A DNA stretch of 64,000 nucleotides from Acuticoccus sp. MNP-M23 (GCF_031195445.1 NZ_CP133480.1:1970001-2034000), one strand, 5' to 3'. Shown: positions 52,598 through 61,251, counted from the stretch's first letter. Numbers and translations are program-made. The notes: generated by a model not told the origin, from the sequence alone.

Positions 52598-53899
52598 TCA
52601 GCTGATCGGCCTCATTTCACTGGCGACCGGAATGTCCGGGTAGGTCTGGTTGTCGACGATGACAAGCTCGAACCGGCCGTTGTCGCCCTTGCGCCACTGG
52701 CCGCCCACCAGCGGCGTCTTGGTCACGTTCTTCTGGGCGAAGGGGGGCAGGTTCGCACCGTCCCACTTGATGGGGCCGACGATGGTGTTCATGTCGGTGG
52801 CAGCAATGGTCGCGGCCACGGCGTCGCCGTCGCGCGGATCGTCGGTGCGTTTCAGAACGTCGACCAGCACCTCGAACAGCGCATGCGCGAAGCCGAGCGG
52901 CTGGGTCCACTGGTTGCCGGTCGCGTCCTCGTAGCCGGCGCAGACCTCGCCCGCGTTCTGCCCCGTCAGCGAGGACTTGAACGGGTGGACGTTGGACCAC
53001 CACACCTCGGACGACAGGTTTTCGGCGGCGTCGCCGATGGCGTTGACGGCGGAGGGAAACAGGATCGCCTTGCCGACGGATGCGGCCTTGGGGCGGTAGC
53101 CCTGCTGCGCGGCCTGGGTCCAGAAGGTGGCAAAGTCCGGCGGGAGGACGACGCCGGTGAGGAGCTGGCAATCGCCGTTCTTGAACGCCGAGATCTGGGC
53201 GGAAAAGTCGTCCTGCAGGTTCTCGTAGCGGCCGGGGTCGAGGAGCTTGAAGTCGGCTGCCGTCAAAGCCGGCGGAAAGCCCACCTGCGGGTCGCCCCAG
53301 GCGTTGCCGTCGGCATCGTTGGGGAACAGGCCGCCGACCATGCGGTTGGTGTCCAGCTGGTTCCACATGTTGGTGAAGACGGCAATCACGTCCTCCAGCC
53401 CCCAGAAGAAGTGGTAGCCATAGTCGAATGGCTTCCAGCTCGACGGGTCCGTCGGGTTGCCCTGCCGGCCGATGAACCACGGCTGCCACGGCGCCAGCGA
53501 AGAGATCACGGGGTACTGCTCGATCTCGGCGATGGTGGAGACCGGGTTGGTGGTCTCCGGCGTGTTGCCCACCAGCATGATGTCGATCTCATCGTCGATT
53601 ATGAGTTCCTTGGCGACGTCTGCGGCGCGGTTGGGGTTGGACTGGCTGTCCTTGACGATGACTTCGAGGTTGTAGGTGCGGCTGCCGGACTTGATGCCGC
53701 CCGAAACCGCCTTCAGCACACCGTCGATGATGTACTGGTCGACCTCGGAGAAGGCCGCGAGCGGCCCGGTCTGCGGCGTGACGTAGCCGACGCGCACGGT
53801 GCGGGCCTGGGCGTGGACGGCAGGCGCGAACAGACCAACAGCAGCCGTGGCGGCGCCAGCTTTAAGGAACGTGCGCCGGTTTGTCTCAAGGCGTTTCAT
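52598..53899 (-). CDS. ABC importer solute-binding protein, Liv/aromatic type
   Basis: This 433-residue exported protein has a Tat-like signal (TNRRTFLKAGAATAAVGLFA) and the periplasmic-binding fold used by branched-chain amino acid and aromatic-acid importers. Motifs include VRVGYVTPQTGPLAAFSEVD, ELIIDDEIDIMLVGNTPETT and a C-terminal region with FGHALFEVLVDVLKR-like helices (FAHALFEVLVDVLKRTDD). It is the first gene of the 10-kb minus-strand operon. It is larger than LivJ (about 370 residues). The operon suggests an aromatic ligand. Confidence 0.9.
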   Translation of the reverse strand: MKRLETNRRTFLKAGAATAAVGLFAPAVHAQARTVRVGYVTPQTGPLAAFSEVDQYIIDGVLKAVSGGIKSGSRTYNLEVIVKDSQSNPNRAADVAKELIIDDEIDIMLVGNTPETTNPVSTIAEIEQYPVISSLAPWQPWFIGRQGNPTDPSSWKPFDYGYHFFWGLEDVIAVFTNMWNQLDTNRMVGGLFPNDADGNAWGDPQVGFPPALTAADFKLLDPGRYENLQDDFSAQISAFKNGDCQLLTGVVLPPDFATFWTQAAQQGYRPKAASVGKAILFPSAVNAIGDAAENLSSEVWWSNVHPFKSSLTGQNAGEVCAGYEDATGNQWTQPLGFAHALFEVLVDVLKRTDDPRDGDAVAATIAATDMNTIVGPIKWDGANLPPFAQKNVTKTPLVGGQWRKGDNGRFELVIVDNQTYPDIPVASEMRPIS

Positions 53900-54317
53900 G
53901 GGGATCCTCCGGATCGAATTATTTTTCTTGTTTTCGTCTTTGGCGAGACCATAACGCAGTCCCTCCGTCTTCCCAAGTGAGTGGTTGCATTCTGGTGGGA
54001 GCTGACGACGACTCCAGCCGGCAATGAGAGGTAATGGCGCGCGCCTTTGCAGCGCAGATCCATGCGTCTTCTCATGATCACCCTTTTGTTTGCAGAACGC
54101 CCGGCGGCCGGGCACGGGGGCGGCTCGCCGCCGAATGGAAAGCGGGACGATTCCTGCCTGCGCCACGGCGATCAGAACTGTGGGCACACCGCGACATAAA
54201 CCCGCGGGCAGGCCGACCGGATGAAGGTGCTGCAGCCGAGGAGGTTCGCGAACGAGATCTGCCGGCCGATCTCCCAAGGATGCCAGCTGCGAAGCCCAGC
54301 CCGTCGCGCGTTGGCCG
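53900..54317. other. Upstream region of aromatic operon; possible coding remnant
   Basis: About 420 bases between the ROK regulator stop and the binding-protein gene. The last 100 bases (53900-53990) should hold the minus-strand operon promoter. On the minus strand at about 54182-54317, an open stretch reads EIGRQISFANLLGCSTFIRS and ends in VYVAVCPQF; it has coding-like composition but matches nothing I know. I see no operator-like palindrome. Confidence 0.35.
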
Positions 54318-55550
54318 TCAGCTCCGCATCAGCGTGTTCTGGTCGATGGAGAAGCTTGCGTTCAGCGGCAGTGCGGCTGCACCGACGGCGCGGGCGATGG
54401 AGCCCCAGTGTCCGGCCTTTATTGCAGGATCGGAAAGCCCCTGACGGTCCATCGCGCTGAACGTATCGCGGATTTTCGCAACCAGCGTGTCGCGCACGTC
54501 GGGCGGGAAGCTCCCGTCGATCACCACCGTTTCAAAGTCGATGATCGAGAGCGAGGAGGCGATGGCATGCGCGATCCCGCGCGCTGCCAGATCGAGCCAT
54601 GCCTCTACGATGGCCGGATGCGCTGTCCATCCGTCGGGGTCGTTTCGCAAGCTGGCAGGGTCGTGACCCGCGTCGCGGAGCATCTGGTCGAGCACGGTGA
54701 GTGAGGCGTGGTCGATGAGGCGGTCTGCACCCGGTTCACCGCCCGGCACACGGAACGGCCCGAAGCCGCCGGCATTGCCCGTGCGGCCGAGAAAGACACT
54801 GCCGTTGAGGATGACACCGCCGCCGATGAGCGTGCCGACGAACAGATAGATGGCGTCCTGCGTGTCGCCGTTCATGTTGAAACTCATCTCGGCAACGCAG
54901 GCCGCGGTCGCGTCGTTCGCTGTGATGATGCTCCAGGGGACGGTCCGCGACAGAAGCTCTGTGAGCTTCACGTCGCGCCAGGCGTCCAGTGTGCCCTGCG
55001 GCACGCCGATTTCCGCGTTCCACCCCCAGATCTCGAACGGCATCGCGATCCCGAGCCCCAGCACCCGGTCACGGGGAACGCGGGCGGATTTCAGGATCTG
55101 CCTGATCCCGGATTTTGCAAACGCCTGAATGCCGTCAGGTGTGGGAAACGGATAGGCGGACGACACCGAGGCGCGCACGGTGCCCACAAAGTCGATGAGG
55201 ACGAGATCGGCGCTTCGCCGCCCGATCTTGAGGCCGGCATAAAGCCGTGCATCAGGGTTGAGGCGCACCGGCGTGGACGGCTGGCCGATCCGGCCCCTGA
55301 TGGGCGCATCCCGAATGATGAGCGCCGCATCTTCCAGCGAGCGGAAGATCACAGACACGGCGTTGGGCGACAGTCCGGTCGCGCGGATGGCTTCCGATTT
55401 GGTGAGGCCGGGATGCCATCTGACGAGCTGAAGAATAAGGCGCTCGTTGTAGCTGCGCACGGCAATCTGGTTGGAGCCCCGGTTGGGACTTTGCTGCATG
55501 GACCGGTCGCGGCCGCCGCCCGTTGTGGCTGTTGGCTTTTGTCCCACCAT
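54318..55550 (-). CDS. ROK-family transcriptional regulator
   Basis: This 410-residue protein has an N-terminal winged helix-turn-helix (LQLVRWHPGLTKSEAIRATG, then SPNAVSVIFRSLED) and a ROK sugar-kinase-like domain (IITANDATAACVAEMSFNM, FVGTLIGGGVILNGSVFLGR, TGNAGGFGPFRV). The zinc-binding cysteine motif of many ROK proteins is not evident. I chose ATG 55550; an in-frame TTG at 55598 and ATG 55499 are alternatives. It is divergent from a sugar ABC importer, with a perfect inverted repeat between them, and very probably represses it. Confidence 0.9.
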   Translation of the reverse strand: MVGQKPTATTGGGRDRSMQQSPNRGSNQIAVRSYNERLILQLVRWHPGLTKSEAIRATGLSPNAVSVIFRSLEDAALIIRDAPIRGRIGQPSTPVRLNPDARLYAGLKIGRRSADLVLIDFVGTVRASVSSAYPFPTPDGIQAFAKSGIRQILKSARVPRDRVLGLGIAMPFEIWGWNAEIGVPQGTLDAWRDVKLTELLSRTVPWSIITANDATAACVAEMSFNMNGDTQDAIYLFVGTLIGGGVILNGSVFLGRTGNAGGFGPFRVPGGEPGADRLIDHASLTVLDQMLRDAGHDPASLRNDPDGWTAHPAIVEAWLDLAARGIAHAIASSLSIIDFETVVIDGSFPPDVRDTLVAKIRDTFSAMDRQGLSDPAIKAGHWGSIARAVGAAALPLNASFSIDQNTLMRS

Positions 55551-55680
55551 GCCTCTTCGTATTCCATCCGACCTTTGTTCGCCGGTTGTGTCCCGCAAAC
55601 GGTCCGTACGGTCAATTTGTGCCGCTGCCGATGGCTGGCACGCGCTTTCAGCATAGGGGCGGGCAGGCCATCGTCAATAC

Positions 55681-55699
55681 ATACTTCATTTGGAAGTAT
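55681..55699. promoter_or_regulatory. Inverted repeat in ROK/ABC divergent promoter, putative operator
   Basis: ATACTTC (55681-55687) and GAAGTAT (55693-55699) form a perfect 7-5-7 inverted repeat, extended by AATA/ATT on the flanks. Directly after it, TTGACT (55703) with CTAACC 17 bases further on could be the promoter of the importer operon. An operator at this place would block the promoter. Confidence 0.65.
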
Positions 55700-55796
55700 T
55701 TATTGACTTGGGAAAAGTCCGGAGCCTAACCTCGCCATTATCCAAGGCCCGTTTTTCAGCGGGGCCGTGGTTTGTTGGGGCGCAAAGGAGGCTTCT

Positions 55797-58391
55797 TTGC
55801 AAGAAGCACCGGACATTTCCGAGCGGGGGGGAGACTCCGATCCCGCGGAAGCTGAAGAGGGCAAGGTTCTCTTGCGGCTGGTCGGCGCCACCAAGCGGTT
55901 CGGCGGCACGGTGGCCATCCACAACGTCTCGTTCGACATTCGCGCGGGCGAAGTGCTGGCGCTTCTGGGGGAGAACGGTGCGGGCAAGAGCACCTGCGTC
56001 AAGGTGCTTGCCGGTGTCTATCCGCCCAACGAGGGCAGCGTGGAAATGGGCGGCAAGGCGCGGGTCTGGGACTCGCCGCTGAGCGCGCAGCGTGCCGGCA
56101 TTGCGGTGATGCACCAGCATCCGGGCCTTTTTCCGGACCTCAGCGTTGCCGAAAACATCTTCTTCGGCCGTTTCCCCGAAACATCGCTAGGGGTGATCGA
56201 CACCGGCGCGATGGCCGACCGCGCGGCCGAAATTCTGGACACCATCGGGCTTGATGTTTCGCCGTCGCAACCGCTGCGGACACTGAGCGTCTCCGAGCAG
56301 CAGCTTGTCGAAGTGGCCCGCGCGCTGTCGTCGGACGCCGACATTCTCATCATGGACGAGCCGACCGCGGCGCTTTCCCACCGCGAGGTGCAGAAGCTTT
56401 TTGCGGTGGTCGCTCAACTGAAGGCGCGCGGCGTCGGCATCGTCTTCGTCGGTCACCGGATGGACGAGATCTTCGACGTGTCCGACCGCATTGCCGTCCT
56501 GCGCGATGGCGAGCTTCTGACGGTGGAGCCGGCTGATGTGCTGACCCGGCAGGACGCGATCAACCTGATGGCCGGCCGCACCCTCGTCGCCGGATATCCG
56601 GAGCGCGATCAACCGCCCGGCGATGTCATCCTGCAAGTGGAGGATCTCAGCCGTGCCGGCGAATATTCCGGCATTTCGTTCAATGTGCGCGCGGGCGAGG
56701 TGTTGGGGATAGGCGGGCTGGTCGGCAGCGGCCGGACTGAGGTGGCGCGCACGATCTTCGGCATCACGCGGCCCAGCAGCGGCGACATTGCGATCGACGG
56801 CGCGCCGGTCCGCATCGGTTCGCCGGGGGAGGCCATGCGCAAGGGCATTGCCTACGTGTCCGAGGACCGCCTCTCGCAAAGCCTGATTGCCGAGTTTCCC
56901 ATCTTCGTGAACGGCTCCCTCACCGTGCTGGAGCGCTGCACCCACCACGGCCTGTTGCAGCGCGAGCGCGAAATCGGCGCGGTGAAGGAGCAGCTGGAGC
57001 GGCTGAAGCTGCGCTATGCCAGCTTCGACCAGGAAATTTCCGGCCTGTCCGGCGGCAACCAGCAAAAGGTGGTGCTGGCGAAATGGGTCGCCACCCGGCC
57101 CCGCATCCTGATTCTCGACGAGCCGACCCAGGGCATCGACGTCCAGTCGAAGGCCGAAGTCCATGCGATGATCGCCGACCTTGCCAGACAGGGGCTGGCG
57201 ATCGTCCTCATCTCTTCGGAGATGCCTGAGCTTCTGGGGATGTGCGACCGCATCGTCGTCCTCAATGAAGGCCGCCAGGTCGCAACGTTCGATCGCGCCG
57301 AGGCAACCGCCCCCAAGGTGCTGGAGGCCGCCACCCGCAGCGCGGCGCCGGTGGACGCCGGACCCGAAACGCATGAGGTGCCGGAGGCACCGGCGCAGCA
57401 GTCCTTTGCGCAATCGCTCCGCAATCTTCTCAAGCGGCGCGAGGTGGGGCTTCTGGTTGCGATCCTTGCCGTCATCATCCCGGTGACGATCATCAACCCG
57501 CGCATGATGAGTCCGGCGAACCTGACGCCGCTCACCATGGACGCGGCTCTCCTCGGCTTCGTCGCACTCGGCCAGATGCTCGTCATTCTGACGCGCAACA
57601 TCGACCTTTCCGTCGCGTCCGTGATCGGGCTGACGGCCTACACCTCCGCGGGCCTGATGTCCGCCAACCCGGAACTCCCGGCCATTGCCGGGGTGGCCTT
57701 CGCCTGCGTGCTGGGCGCAGGGCTCGGCAGCATCAACGGCCTCATCATCGCCTATGGGCGCGTGCCGTCCATCGTTGCCACGCTGGGCACAATGTCGATC
57801 TTTCGCGGCCTCCACTCGCTGTGGGCCGGCGGCGACCAGATCAGCGCCGACGAGGTTCCGGCGCACTGGCTCGCCCTTGCAGGCACCGAGGTGCTCGGCA
57901 TTCCGCTGATCGTGCTTCTGGCGGTGGTCGTGCTGGCCGTCGCGGCCTTCGTCCTCAGCCGCACCCGGTGGGGGCGCGAGCTGTATGGCGTCGGCTCGAA
58001 CCCCGGCGGTGCCGACCTCATCGGCATACCCTCCACCCGGCGCATCTTCAGCGCGTTCGTTCTGGCCGGCGCGCTGGCGGGGCTGACGGGTGCCCTGTGG
58101 GCCTCGCGCTATGCCACGGTGGATGCCCGCGTCGCCTTCGGTTTCGAGTTGACGGTGGTGGCTGCGGTGGTGGTCGGCGGTGTCGCGATCCGCGGGGGAT
58201 CGGGCACCGTTCTCGGCATCGTGCTCGGTGCGCTGGCGCTTCTCATCATCCGCAACGGGCTCGTCCTGGTGCGCGTCGATCCGCTCTGGCTGCAGGGGAT
58301 CTACGGCCTCGTCATTCTGGTGGCGATCACCATCGACGCCAAGATCGCGGCCCGCCACGAACGAAGATTGCAGCGCAGGGCCACGCCATGA
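55797..58391 (+). CDS. Sugar ABC importer: double ATPase fused to permease
   Basis: This 864-residue protein combines an RbsA-type double ATPase with an RbsC-type permease. ATPase 1 (about 20-245) has Walker A GENGAGKST and Walker B ILIMDEPTAAL. ATPase 2 (about 260-500) has the degenerate GLVGSGRTEVAR, signature LSGGNQQKVVL and ILILDEPTQG. From about 540 onward come eight or more membrane segments, with ILTRNIDLSVASVIGLTAYT and VGSNPGGADLIGIPSTRRIF of sugar permeases. I chose TTG 55797 because AAGGAGG lies 5 bases upstream. Gene order matches lsrACDB and RhaT-P-Q-S with the first two genes fused. Confidence 0.92.
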   Translation: MQEAPDISERGGDSDPAEAEEGKVLLRLVGATKRFGGTVAIHNVSFDIRAGEVLALLGENGAGKSTCVKVLAGVYPPNEGSVEMGGKARVWDSPLSAQRAGIAVMHQHPGLFPDLSVAENIFFGRFPETSLGVIDTGAMADRAAEILDTIGLDVSPSQPLRTLSVSEQQLVEVARALSSDADILIMDEPTAALSHREVQKLFAVVAQLKARGVGIVFVGHRMDEIFDVSDRIAVLRDGELLTVEPADVLTRQDAINLMAGRTLVAGYPERDQPPGDVILQVEDLSRAGEYSGISFNVRAGEVLGIGGLVGSGRTEVARTIFGITRPSSGDIAIDGAPVRIGSPGEAMRKGIAYVSEDRLSQSLIAEFPIFVNGSLTVLERCTHHGLLQREREIGAVKEQLERLKLRYASFDQEISGLSGGNQQKVVLAKWVATRPRILILDEPTQGIDVQSKAEVHAMIADLARQGLAIVLISSEMPELLGMCDRIVVLNEGRQVATFDRAEATAPKVLEAATRSAAPVDAGPETHEVPEAPAQQSFAQSLRNLLKRREVGLLVAILAVIIPVTIINPRMMSPANLTPLTMDAALLGFVALGQMLVILTRNIDLSVASVIGLTAYTSAGLMSANPELPAIAGVAFACVLGAGLGSINGLIIAYGRVPSIVATLGTMSIFRGLHSLWAGGDQISADEVPAHWLALAGTEVLGIPLIVLLAVVVLAVAAFVLSRTRWGRELYGVGSNPGGADLIGIPSTRRIFSAFVLAGALAGLTGALWASRYATVDARVAFGFELTVVAAVVVGGVAIRGGSGTVLGIVLGALALLIIRNGLVLVRVDPLWLQGIYGLVILVAITIDAKIAARHERRLQRRATP

Positions 58392-59386
58392 AGAGACCCG
58401 CCTGGATTTCCAACTGGGACGCCTTCATCTGCGCGGTGGCCGTTGCCGTGCTCCTGATCGGCTTTCTGGCGTTCAAGAATTTCGGCAGCGCCTTCAACAT
58501 CTCGCAGATGATTGCCGGCGTGTCCGAGCGTGCGCTGATTGTCCTGCCGATGATGCTGCTCCTCATCACCCGCGACATCGACCTGTCGGTGGCCAGCACC
58601 CTTGCCCTCACCAGCGTGGTCCTCGGCCTTCTCCTTCAGGCGGGAATGCCGCTGGCGCCCGCAATCGTGCTCACGCTCGTTTCGGGCGGTTTGCTCGGCG
58701 CCTTCAACGGTGCGCTGGTGACGGTGGTGGGGCTCCCCTCGCTCGTCGTCACCTTGGGCACGATGGCGCTGTTCCGGGGCATCGGGTACATGCTGCTCGG
58801 CAGCGGTTCGGTGAACGTGCTGCCCGATGCGCTGCTGGATTTCGGCTTCACCAACGTTGCCGGCCTGCCCGTACCGTGGACCATCGTGCCCTTCCTGGTG
58901 ATCCTGCCGATCTTTGCGGTGGTGCTGCACCGAACCATCCTCGGCCGGCGCATCTTCGCCATCGGCGGCAACCCGATGACGGCGCTGTATTCCGGCATTT
59001 CCGTTGAGCGGATCCGCTTCGGACTGTTCGTGTTTTCGGGCGTCATCTGCTCCATCGCCGGCATCATCTACACCGCACGCCTTGCCAATGCGCGCGCCAA
59101 CAACGCGTTCGGCATGGAGCTGGACGTCATCACCATCGCGATGCTCGGCGGCGTCAGCGTGTTCGGCGGCAAGGGCGGGGTGGTCGGCGTTGTGGGCGCG
59201 CTTTGCCTCGTTGCGCTGATCCGCAACCTTCTCGGCATCAACGGGGTCGGCGGCGACGCCCAGAGCACGCTGATCGGCATCATGCTGATTGCGGCCCTGC
59301 TCGCCGGCACGTTCGTCCCCCGCGTCGTCGCCAGCGCAAGGCGCCGGCGGGACAACAAGGTCTTGGGCGGCACAAGAAACGCCTGA
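58388..59386 (+). CDS. Sugar ABC importer permease (RbsC/LsrD type)
   Basis: This 332-residue permease has the RbsC fold with LLLITRDIDLSVASTLALTS, VVGLPSLVVTLGTMALFRGI and AIGGNPMTALYSGISVERIR. It has about nine membrane segments. Its ATG overlaps the stop of the fused ATPase-permease gene (ATGA). It forms a heterodimeric channel with the permease half of that fusion. Confidence 0.94.
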   Translation: MKRPAWISNWDAFICAVAVAVLLIGFLAFKNFGSAFNISQMIAGVSERALIVLPMMLLLITRDIDLSVASTLALTSVVLGLLLQAGMPLAPAIVLTLVSGGLLGAFNGALVTVVGLPSLVVTLGTMALFRGIGYMLLGSGSVNVLPDALLDFGFTNVAGLPVPWTIVPFLVILPIFAVVLHRTILGRRIFAIGGNPMTALYSGISVERIRFGLFVFSGVICSIAGIIYTARLANARANNAFGMELDVITIAMLGGVSVFGGKGGVVGVVGALCLVALIRNLLGINGVGGDAQSTLIGIMLIAALLAGTFVPRVVASARRRRDNKVLGGTRNA

Positions 59387-59425
59387 GGAATTACGGCCAA
59401 AGAACAACCCATGGAGGAAACAACA

Positions 59426-60421
59426 ATGCTGAAGAGAACACTGCTTGCGACGGTCTGCACCGCCGTTTTGTTGACCGGCGCGGCACAGGCGCAGGACTGC
59501 CTGACCGAGCCCGGCACCATCGGCTTCCTGCCCAAGCTCGACACCGACCCCTACTTCCAGGTCGCCAATGACGGCGCCAAGGAAGCTGCGGGCGAAATGG
59601 GCGGCACCGTCATTCAGGCCGCGCCCAGCCAGGCGACCGCGGAAGCCCAGGTGGAGTTCATCAACAACCTCGTCGCGCAGCAGGTCGACGTGATTGCGAT
59701 CTCCGGCAACGACGCCAATGCCGTTGCCCCGGCGCTCAAGCGCGCGGCGGCCAATGGCGTGCGCGTGATCTCCTACGATTCCGATGTGGCGCAGGGCGCG
59801 CGGACCGTGTTCGTCAACCAGGCGCTCGGCTCAAGCCTTGCCGAGATGATGCTCCAGTCGATGAACGACATGATCGGAAAAGGGAAATTCGCAATCCTGT
59901 CCTCGACGCCGACAGCAACGAACCAGAACGCCTGGATCGAGCAGATGCGCGGCGAACTGGACAGCAACCCCGACTATAGCGGCCTTGAGCTTGTGACGGT
60001 GGTTTATGGCGAGGAAAGCGAGCAGGTGAACCAGCAGCAGGCGCTTGCGCTGGCCCAGACCTACCCGGACCTCAAAGGCATCATCGTGCCCGCCGGCATC
60101 GGCCTTCCCGCAGCCGCCCGCGCCCTCGAAGAGGCCGGCATGACGGGCCAGATCAAGCTCACCGGCCTCGCCCCGGCCTCCTTGATCCGCAAATACATCG
60201 AGGACGGTTCGGTTCAGGACATCTGGTGGAACGTGACCGATCTCGGCTACCTCGCCTACCATGCCGCGCAGGCGGTTGCGATGTGCAAGATCACCGGCGA
60301 AGAGGGCGAGACCTTTGACGCCGGCCGGCTTGGGTCCTACACGGTCGGCAAGGCTGGCGAGGTCGTCCTCGGTCCGGCCAAGATCGTCACGCCGGAGAAT
60401 GTCGACGAGTTCAAGTTCTAG
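59426..60421 (+). CDS. Sugar-binding protein, LsrB/RhaS-like
   Basis: This 331-residue exported protein has a signal peptide ending in GAAQAQ and the type 1 periplasmic sugar-binding fold. IGFLPKLDTDPYFQVANDGA, VAPALKRAAANGVRVISYDS and the C-terminus IVTPENVDEFKF resemble LsrB (autoinducer-2) and RhaS (rhamnose) proteins. I cannot tell the ligand from sequence alone. ATG 59426 is preceded by GGAGG at 59413. The gene ends the importer operon and is followed by a hairpin. Confidence 0.9.
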   Translation: MLKRTLLATVCTAVLLTGAAQAQDCLTEPGTIGFLPKLDTDPYFQVANDGAKEAAGEMGGTVIQAAPSQATAEAQVEFINNLVAQQVDVIAISGNDANAVAPALKRAAANGVRVISYDSDVAQGARTVFVNQALGSSLAEMMLQSMNDMIGKGKFAILSSTPTATNQNAWIEQMRGELDSNPDYSGLELVTVVYGEESEQVNQQQALALAQTYPDLKGIIVPAGIGLPAAARALEEAGMTGQIKLTGLAPASLIRKYIEDGSVQDIWWNVTDLGYLAYHAAQAVAMCKITGEEGETFDAGRLGSYTVGKAGEVVLGPAKIVTPENVDEFKF

Positions 60422-60432
60422 AACTGAACAAC

Positions 60433-60459
60433 GCTTCGGGCGGTTTTTCTGCCCGAAGC
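60433..60459 (+). terminator. Hairpin after sugar importer operon
   Basis: GCTTCGGGC (60433-60441) pairs perfectly with GCCCGAAGC (60451-60459). The loop holds a T-run but no T-run follows the stem. It lies 12 bases beyond the stop of the sugar-binding-protein gene. Confidence 0.7.
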
Positions 60460-60552
60460 GGACCAGCGCACCGAACGAGAGCGCTGCCTCGAATTTTTCC
60501 GGTGGTTCCATACTTGCCGGGCCCGCCTCGGCCAGCAGGCGGTGGTCATCAT

Positions 60553-60582
60553 TAAAAAGCCCACCCCTGAAACAGGGGCGGG
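60553..60582 (-). terminator. Intrinsic terminator after small basic protein gene, copy 2
   Basis: Read on the minus strand, GCCCGCCCCT pairs with AGGGGTGGGC around a short GTTTC loop (one mismatch) and is followed by TTTTTAAT, a classic intrinsic terminator. It lies about 80 bases beyond the stop at 60663, the same distance as the unrelated terminator of copy 1. Confidence 0.85.
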
Positions 60583-60659
60583 CCGACTGGTACTGAAATC
60601 ACTATAAGAAACAAATATGTATCGGCAGATTGAAAAGTCTTTTCCTGTAATTGAAGTGC

Positions 60660-61184
60660 GCGTCAGTTGCAGACGCGCTTGATGCGGATGACGTAGGCGC
60701 CACGGCGCGGGCTCCAGCGCTCGGTGCGCACGTTGCGGCAGTAGACCCGCTGCGGGGCAGCGTTGGCGGCAAGGGCCGCGCCGAGGGCGAACGCGCCGAA
60801 GCCGATGGCAGCCGCTGCACCGTTGTTGAAGTGGCGGCCGCGGTGGCCGCGATGCGGGCGGCGATGGCGCCTGCTGCGGCTGCCCACGGTATCGACGGCG
60901 GTCGCGCCGGTTTCGATCTGGGCGCTTTTCAGCGCGGCGAAGGGGGTTGCAGAAGCGGCGGTGGGGGCTGCGACAGCTGCTGCAGACAGTGCGATTGCGG
61001 TGGAAGCAGCGACAATGGTTTTCTTGATATTCATGGTCGAAATTCTCCAGATGCTTGCAATGTTTGTTTCGGGTTCCGGCCCGTTGCCGATGCATTGAAG
61101 ATGATGACGGCTTCGTCATCTTCACGTGACCAGCGTCACAACCCGCGCATTTGAAGAATTTCGTCCAGATTGACCGCTTGCGCC
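60660..61184 (-). repeat. Long inverted repeat, copy 2
   Basis: This is the inverted counterpart of 16584-17108. It spans the upstream control palindromes and the whole small basic protein gene. The shared sequence ends just after the stop codon on one side and at CCGCTTGCGCC (about 61184) on the other. Confidence 0.92.
60663..61034 (-). CDS. Small exported basic protein, copy 2
   Basis: This 123-residue protein is nearly identical to the one at 16734-17105: Ser replaces Asn in the basic stretch (SRSRRHRRPHRGHRGRHF) and Asn replaces Asp in the tail (VYCRNV). All other residues I compared are the same, while several silent base differences are present, which suggests that the protein sequence is under selection in both copies. 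Signal peptide, basic stretch, Ala/Gly helix and two C-terminal cysteines are as in copy 1. The function is unknown. Confidence 0.85.
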   Translation of the reverse strand: MNIKKTIVAASTAIALSAAAVAAPTAASATPFAALKSAQIETGATAVDTVGSRSRRHRRPHRGHRGRHFNNGAAAAIGFGAFALGAALAANAAPQRVYCRNVRTERWSPRRGAYVIRIKRVCN

Positions 61185-61217
61185 GTCCATCCCGCGTTGC
61201 CCGCAAAATGGATTGAA

Positions 61218-61238
61218 GCCGCCGGTGGCACCGGCGGC
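61218..61238 (-). terminator. Hairpin at the end of the ProVW-type operon
   Basis: GCCGCCGGTG and CACCGGCGGC form a perfect stem around a single base, 13 bases beyond the minus-strand stop at 61252. TTCAATCCATTTT follows on the minus strand, so it may act as a terminator. Confidence 0.65.
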
Positions 61239-61251
61239 GCGCAAGCAATCC

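Noticed and set aside
57821-58387. N-terminal extension of the RbsC-type permease gene
   Set aside because: It overlaps the permease half of the fused gene in another frame. ATG 58388 gives a normal permease.
16584-61184. The whole 44-kb segment as an integrative element or prophage
   Set aside because: I see no integrase, phage or conjugation genes and no attachment-site direct repeat. The flanking repeats are inverted and contain an ordinary gene.
60471-61248. Alternative frames through the second copy of the small basic protein gene
   Set aside because: Several long frames exist on both strands because of the GC-rich repeats, but only 60663-61034 has a signal peptide and is conserved as protein in both copies.
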